Part shown: positions 60,901 through 64,000 of the stretch, in pieces
How the letters are laid out: each line of letters starts with the position of its first letter
Numbering within the stretch: position 1 is the stretch's first letter
Assembly (NCBI GenBank): GCA_963681505.1
Contig: OY811978.1
Span: 3,902,382-3,966,381, forward strand
DNA: 64,000 nucleotides
Direction: 5' to 3'
From: Eunapius fragilis
Lineage: Eukaryota; Porifera; Demospongiae; Spongillida; Spongillidae
Made by a program: the position numbers and the translations under genes
Notes under the pieces: generated by a model
What the model saw: the letters and a program-made list of their open reading frames with translations, nothing else
Database searches by the model: none
What the model was told of the DNA's origin: nothing

Positions 60901-63309
60901 CTGCTACTGCCAGCCCTTCGAGGCTCTTCTTGTTTCCACAATCATGTTTTATATAAATGTTCAAATTGCATTGATTGCCAAACTGAATCCACCCACACTC
61001 TCCTCAAATTACATAATCTGTATTTTTTAACAATACAATCTTTCATTTACATAGTAGTGTCATCTGAAGAACAGAAAATGCAGGCCAAGAAGCTGTATAA
61101 TGAGGCCATGGAGAAGGGGTATGCTGAATGTTCAACCATCAGATGTCTTATCCATGGATCAGCTGGGGTGGGCAAAACACATGTGAAACATCTCCTCCTC
61201 AAAATGCCTCCTCCTAAGCTTAGAACCAGCACAGGAATCGCTGATAACCCTGTTCGTGCTGTGACAGTGTCTGCACTGGGTGTTTCCAAGCAAGACGAGG
61301 ATGACTGGCATGTCCTTGATGGGGACTATGACCTCATGCATGCAGTGAGCCAGATGATCAAAGGATATGTGGAACCTCTTCCCAAGAAGGATGATCCCCC
61401 TATGGTACAGCCTACTAGCCATTCAAGTCACCCAGGACCTTCAGCAAATGGATATGCGGAGGATGGCAGTATGTTATTTAGTTCATTCCCCAGCAACCAC
61501 ACACATGATGTAATAGTACCGCCAGATGAACATCACATGTATAGCCACCAACCGTTAATGCTCGGACTTCTGCTCCCGATCCCATTAAACCAGGCAATGC
61601 CTCAGACCAACTGTCTGTGGAAGAGCACTTTATCAATATTATTAACCAGCTTACAGGTGGGTAATGAAATTGAGTATATAATCAGATGTAATCAGTCGTT
61701 AATTGCTTGTTGCATTGTTCATATACAGGTAAGAAGGAACATCTGAAAATGAAGTGGATCCAGTTGATAGACAGTGGTGGCCAACCACAGTTTCACCATC
61801 TCCTTCCATTCTTCGTTGGAAACCTGTCTGCAGTGCTGTTTGTCCTCAAGCTATCAGAAAAGTTTGATCATGCACGTAAAATAGAGTGTTTTGGAAGTGA
61901 CGGCGAGAGTATTGGAGGGACTTATGAGACATGTTATTCACACAAGGAAGTAATGGAGCGTTCACTGAAGGCATTCCAGTCCAACCCAACTGGTGCAGGT
62001 CCAACTGGTACAGGTGGACCTCTTGTTATTGTGATAGGTACTCATGAGGACCATGAGCATATATGTGATGAAACAAGGGAAGTGAAGAACAAGAAAGTTA
62101 ACAAATGTTTGCAGTTAAATAAAAAGTGCACACCATTGTATGTGGGGCAAGACATGACAAAGGTGATCTTTGGTGTCAACTGTAAGACACCTGATACGAA
62201 AGACAAAAAAGTTGCCGAAGACTTGCGTAAAGAGATATCCGTACTAACTCCAAAACCCAGGAAGATACCCATTGCCTGGTTTGGTTTGGAGGTGATACTT
62301 CATGACCTGGCTCAGAAGAAGAAGAGAGAGGCACTTAGTGTTTTGGAGTGCAAGCAAGCAGCTGAGCGTGTTCAACTGAAGGATGATGCATTCACTGCTG
62401 CTCTTAGTCAATTTGTGGGATGTAATATCCTTTTGTATTATCCAGATGTCCTTCCAGGTGTGGTATTCTGTAACCCCCAAGTTCTTCTTAGGATCATTAC
62501 TGAGCTGGTTCAGCACCGTTATAAATTAATGGAACGGCCAGATCTGAATACGCCAATCAGAGGTGATTGGAAAAGGTTCAATGATTATGCATACATAACT
62601 CAGAAATTACTAGATGAATTTCCTGGACACTACTATGATGGTGTGTTCTCATCTTCTGACCTCATCAAGCTGTTCACCAGTCACTCAATAATGGTTCCAG
62701 TGGGCAATGGAGAATACTTGATGCCTGCTCTTCTTCCTGAGCTATGCCTCAGAGGCTGTCAGTCTGGCCTTCATTCAGGTGACCCCCTCCCATCAGGTGA
62801 TCTCCTTAGCCTTCTATTAGATGACCCCCTCCTGATACGGTACAAGGGAGGATGTTTTCCAAATGGAGTCTTTTGCTTCCTTGTGGCCTTCCTCCTCAAT
62901 CATGCAAAATGGACTGTGTGCACAAAAGATGGGAAGCCCAAATGTCTGTATAGCAATTCAGTCGCCTTTTCAGCCTCAGATTTCCCAGCAACAGTTACCA
63001 TCATTGACAGCCTTTCGAATTTTGCAGTTCACGTTGTTCTGAGCCATGGTTGTCCATCTCTCCACTCCTCTGTGCTATCCGATGTCCGCCGAGGGATCAT
63101 GACTGCATGTAAACACCTTGGCTACCAGTGTGCAGAGGGAGACCTCATAGATGCTGTATACTGCAGGCATGATAACTGTGGAAGGGATGCAAAACACCAC
63201 GCTGACATCAGAGTAACAAATTATGGCTCTTGGGCAACATGCTGTAAAGATGAAGGTCGAACGATGCCTTGTCCTTCTGCAGTTTCCATGTCCTGCTCCA
63301 AAGTCCTTG
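56552..63309 (+). CDS. Ankyrin-repeat / triple Death-like domain / Roc-COR GTPase protein (possibly incomplete at 3' end)
   Basis: Nine exons are all joined in phase 1: 56552-57965, 58849-58890, 59061-59351, 59570-59908, 60247-60273, 60338-60622, 61055-61468, 61594-61656, 61729-63309. They give about 1,485 residues. Order: 13 ankyrin repeats (about 5-450), three Death-like domains (about 486-582, 583-695, 705-799), a Roc GTPase with P-loop GSAGVGKT (about 834-841), DSGGQPQF and the Roc-type G4 THED, a COR module (about 1145-1350) and a Cys/His-rich end. The architecture resembles receptor-adaptor or STAND-like signalling proteins expanded in sponges and cnidarians; no ligand or pathway can be named. 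Fusion of the ankyrin exon to the rest is inferred from phase. The ankyrin ORF could instead stop at 58021 as a separate gene. The last exon either ends at TAG (63324-63326) or splices at GTATGT (63310). Confidence 0.7.
57966..58848. other. Intron (inferred) between the ankyrin and Death-domain exons
   Basis: It contains no recognised exon. An ATT microsatellite is at 58075-58092. If the ankyrin gene is separate, this holds its 3' UTR and the next promoter. Confidence 0.45.
58849..60622 (+). CDS. Death-like domain exons (three domains, two micro-exons)
   Basis: Exon 58849-58890 (42 bp) encodes KMKYFELSDATKA. Exon 59061-59351 encodes a domain with PWYDVGFYLGVNMSHLEDL and CWKTLVKAIAH. Exon 59570-59908 has KWYDLGVLLQVNRQTLNGI and TWSHLIKAIAQ. 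Exon 60247-60273 is a 27-bp micro-exon. Exon 60338-60622 has QWQALGLALKLDPSVVKEI and SWHSLVDCLRTGLWGDN. The W..LG..L.......I......W..L...L pattern is that of Death-fold domains in sponge and cnidarian receptor proteins. Every exon is symmetric (1-1), so any can be skipped without frameshift. Confidence 0.78.
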
Positions 63310-63326
63310 GTATGTACTTATTATAG
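61055..63326 (+). CDS. Roc-like GTPase and COR exons
   Basis: Exon 61055-61468 holds the P-loop segment IHGSAGVGKTHVKHLLLK. Exon 61594-61656 is a 63-bp linker containing EEHFINIINQLT. The intron between them (61469-61593, GTATGT...CCAG) was placed because the uninterrupted frame loses protein character there; its acceptor is the least certain. Exon 61729-63309 holds WIQLIDSGGQPQFHHLLPFF, the THED motif in VIGTHEDHEH, then the COR-like PIAWFGLEVILHDLAQ, GCNILLYYPDVLPGVVF and YLMPALLPEL. It ends in a Cys/His region (CRHDNCGRDAKHH, GSWATCCKD). DxGGQ and THxD are the Roc forms of the GTPase motifs. Confidence 0.82.
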
Positions 63327-63484
63327 TTTTTGTTATGATTGCCATCTACATATACATGGAACATTCTACAAGATTTTCACCTATATGGATTTATATATAT
63401 ATATATAACATCCAAATCAAATCTATATACTTTTTGAAATATTAATGCTTTTTACTAAACACTGCATACAACACCATTACTATG

Positions 63485-63745
63485 TACATAGAGGTGTACT
63501 GTCACTATTGAATTCTTCTGTTTTGTATTTTATCCATTATGGAGATAGCTGTGCAAAGTGTGTGCACAATTTCCCGCTTGATTTGCGCCAATGATTTAGG
63601 TAGATACCTGACATTGAATGCCTAAATCATTTGTGCAAATCGAGCGTGAAATTATGCATGCACTTTGTAAAGCTATATCTCCGTTACAAATGAAGTAAAA
63701 ATTAATCAAACAGAACAATTCAATGGCACGGGACCCTTCTACGTA
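63485..63745. mobile_element. Imperfect long inverted repeat (fold-back element or MITE remnant)
   Basis: Two arms of roughly 100-115 bp face each other across about 22 bp. The inner arms are 63541-63599 (GGAGATAGCTGTGCAAAGTG onward) and 63622-63682, whose reverse complement starts GGAGATATAGCTTTACAAAG; about four fifths of positions agree. Similarity continues outward with TTGAATT-TTCTGTTT on both sides. No target-site duplication could be fixed. Confidence 0.65.
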
Positions 63746-64000
63746 GGTACCAAATTTGAAGCTATTTGATTGCTTCTATCTGAAGATGTGGCCGTTTGGA
63801 ATCCTATGGAGTATCGGACCTTGTAACGTTGGTACACCGCATCAGTAAAACACCGAAATGTATTTTCACATATAGCAATGGTGTGGTATGTTGTTTTAAA
63901 AATAGGAACCCTATAGCATTAATATTTCGGAAGATATTCAATCCACAAAGTGAAAAATATATATGTATAATTAACATTTTGTAGTCTAGTTGTGTGCTAT
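63746..64000. other. No gene recognised at the right edge
   Basis: A 62-codon frame (63796-63984) resembles no family. This could be 3' UTR or intron of the Roc-COR gene. Confidence 0.4.

Noticed and set aside
61469-61728. Reading straight through from the P-loop exon to about 61746 without an intron
   Set aside because: The frame loses protein character, while another frame at 61594-61656 is protein-like, phase-consistent and flanked by AG and GT.

Overview
The window is eukaryotic, almost certainly animal, DNA. Every recognisable protein is cut into short exons with GT...AG introns, and the introns are filled with mini- and microsatellites. The proteins are metazoan families: PPIP5K/VIP1 inositol pyrophosphate kinases, and an ankyrin / Death-like domain / Roc-COR receptor-like protein. 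That second architecture is typical of the large innate-immune-like repertoires of sponges and cnidarians. A demosponge is my best guess, but this is inference and the species cannot be fixed from the sequence alone.

Layout. (1) 1-4850: no recognisable gene; two 20-bp-unit minisatellites (361-975 and about 1310-4445). (2) 4855-22210, plus strand: PPIP5K copy A. Its N-terminal exons (B exons 1-3 equivalent) are not seen and may lie upstream of the window. Eighteen exons can be placed. (3) 22504-34935, plus: PPIP5K copy B, apparently complete, 20 coding exons, about 1,102 residues, starting 293 bp after the copy A stop. (4) 35604-54192, minus: PPIP5K copy C, 20 exons, about 1,136 residues, tail-to-tail with B. 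Exons 7-14 of copy C appear twice (39217-45079 and 45559-51411) on either side of a 200-bp N run. The two blocks are nearly identical introns included, each carries a private 1-bp frameshift, and the pattern is that of two overlapping contig ends that were not merged. (5) 54193-56551: intergenic, with a 211-bp MITE that has a TAA target-site duplication. (6) 56552-63309 (or 63326), plus: a gene for 13 ankyrin repeats, three Death-like domains and a Roc GTPase plus COR module. I join these into one gene because all nine exons are in phase 1; the join is inferred. (7) 63327-64000: a long imperfect inverted repeat and nothing else recognised.

How the genes relate. The PPIP5K copies each encode an ATP-grasp kinase, a histidine-acid-phosphatase-like domain with an intact RHGDRTP motif, and a variable C-terminal tail. 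They would make and remove 1-position diphosphates on inositol phosphates (InsP6/InsP7 to InsP7/InsP8). Divergence among copies is patchy: some exons are almost identical at the DNA level and neighbouring exons are strongly diverged, which suggests gene conversion. The most unusual non-coding feature is that several intronic minisatellites start at, or within a few bases of, a 5' splice site and have copied it. The Ank/Death/Roc-COR gene is unrelated in function; it resembles a signalling or pattern-recognition scaffold.

All exon boundaries were read by eye from splice consensus, reading phase and comparison among the three paralogues. No transcript evidence or database search was available.
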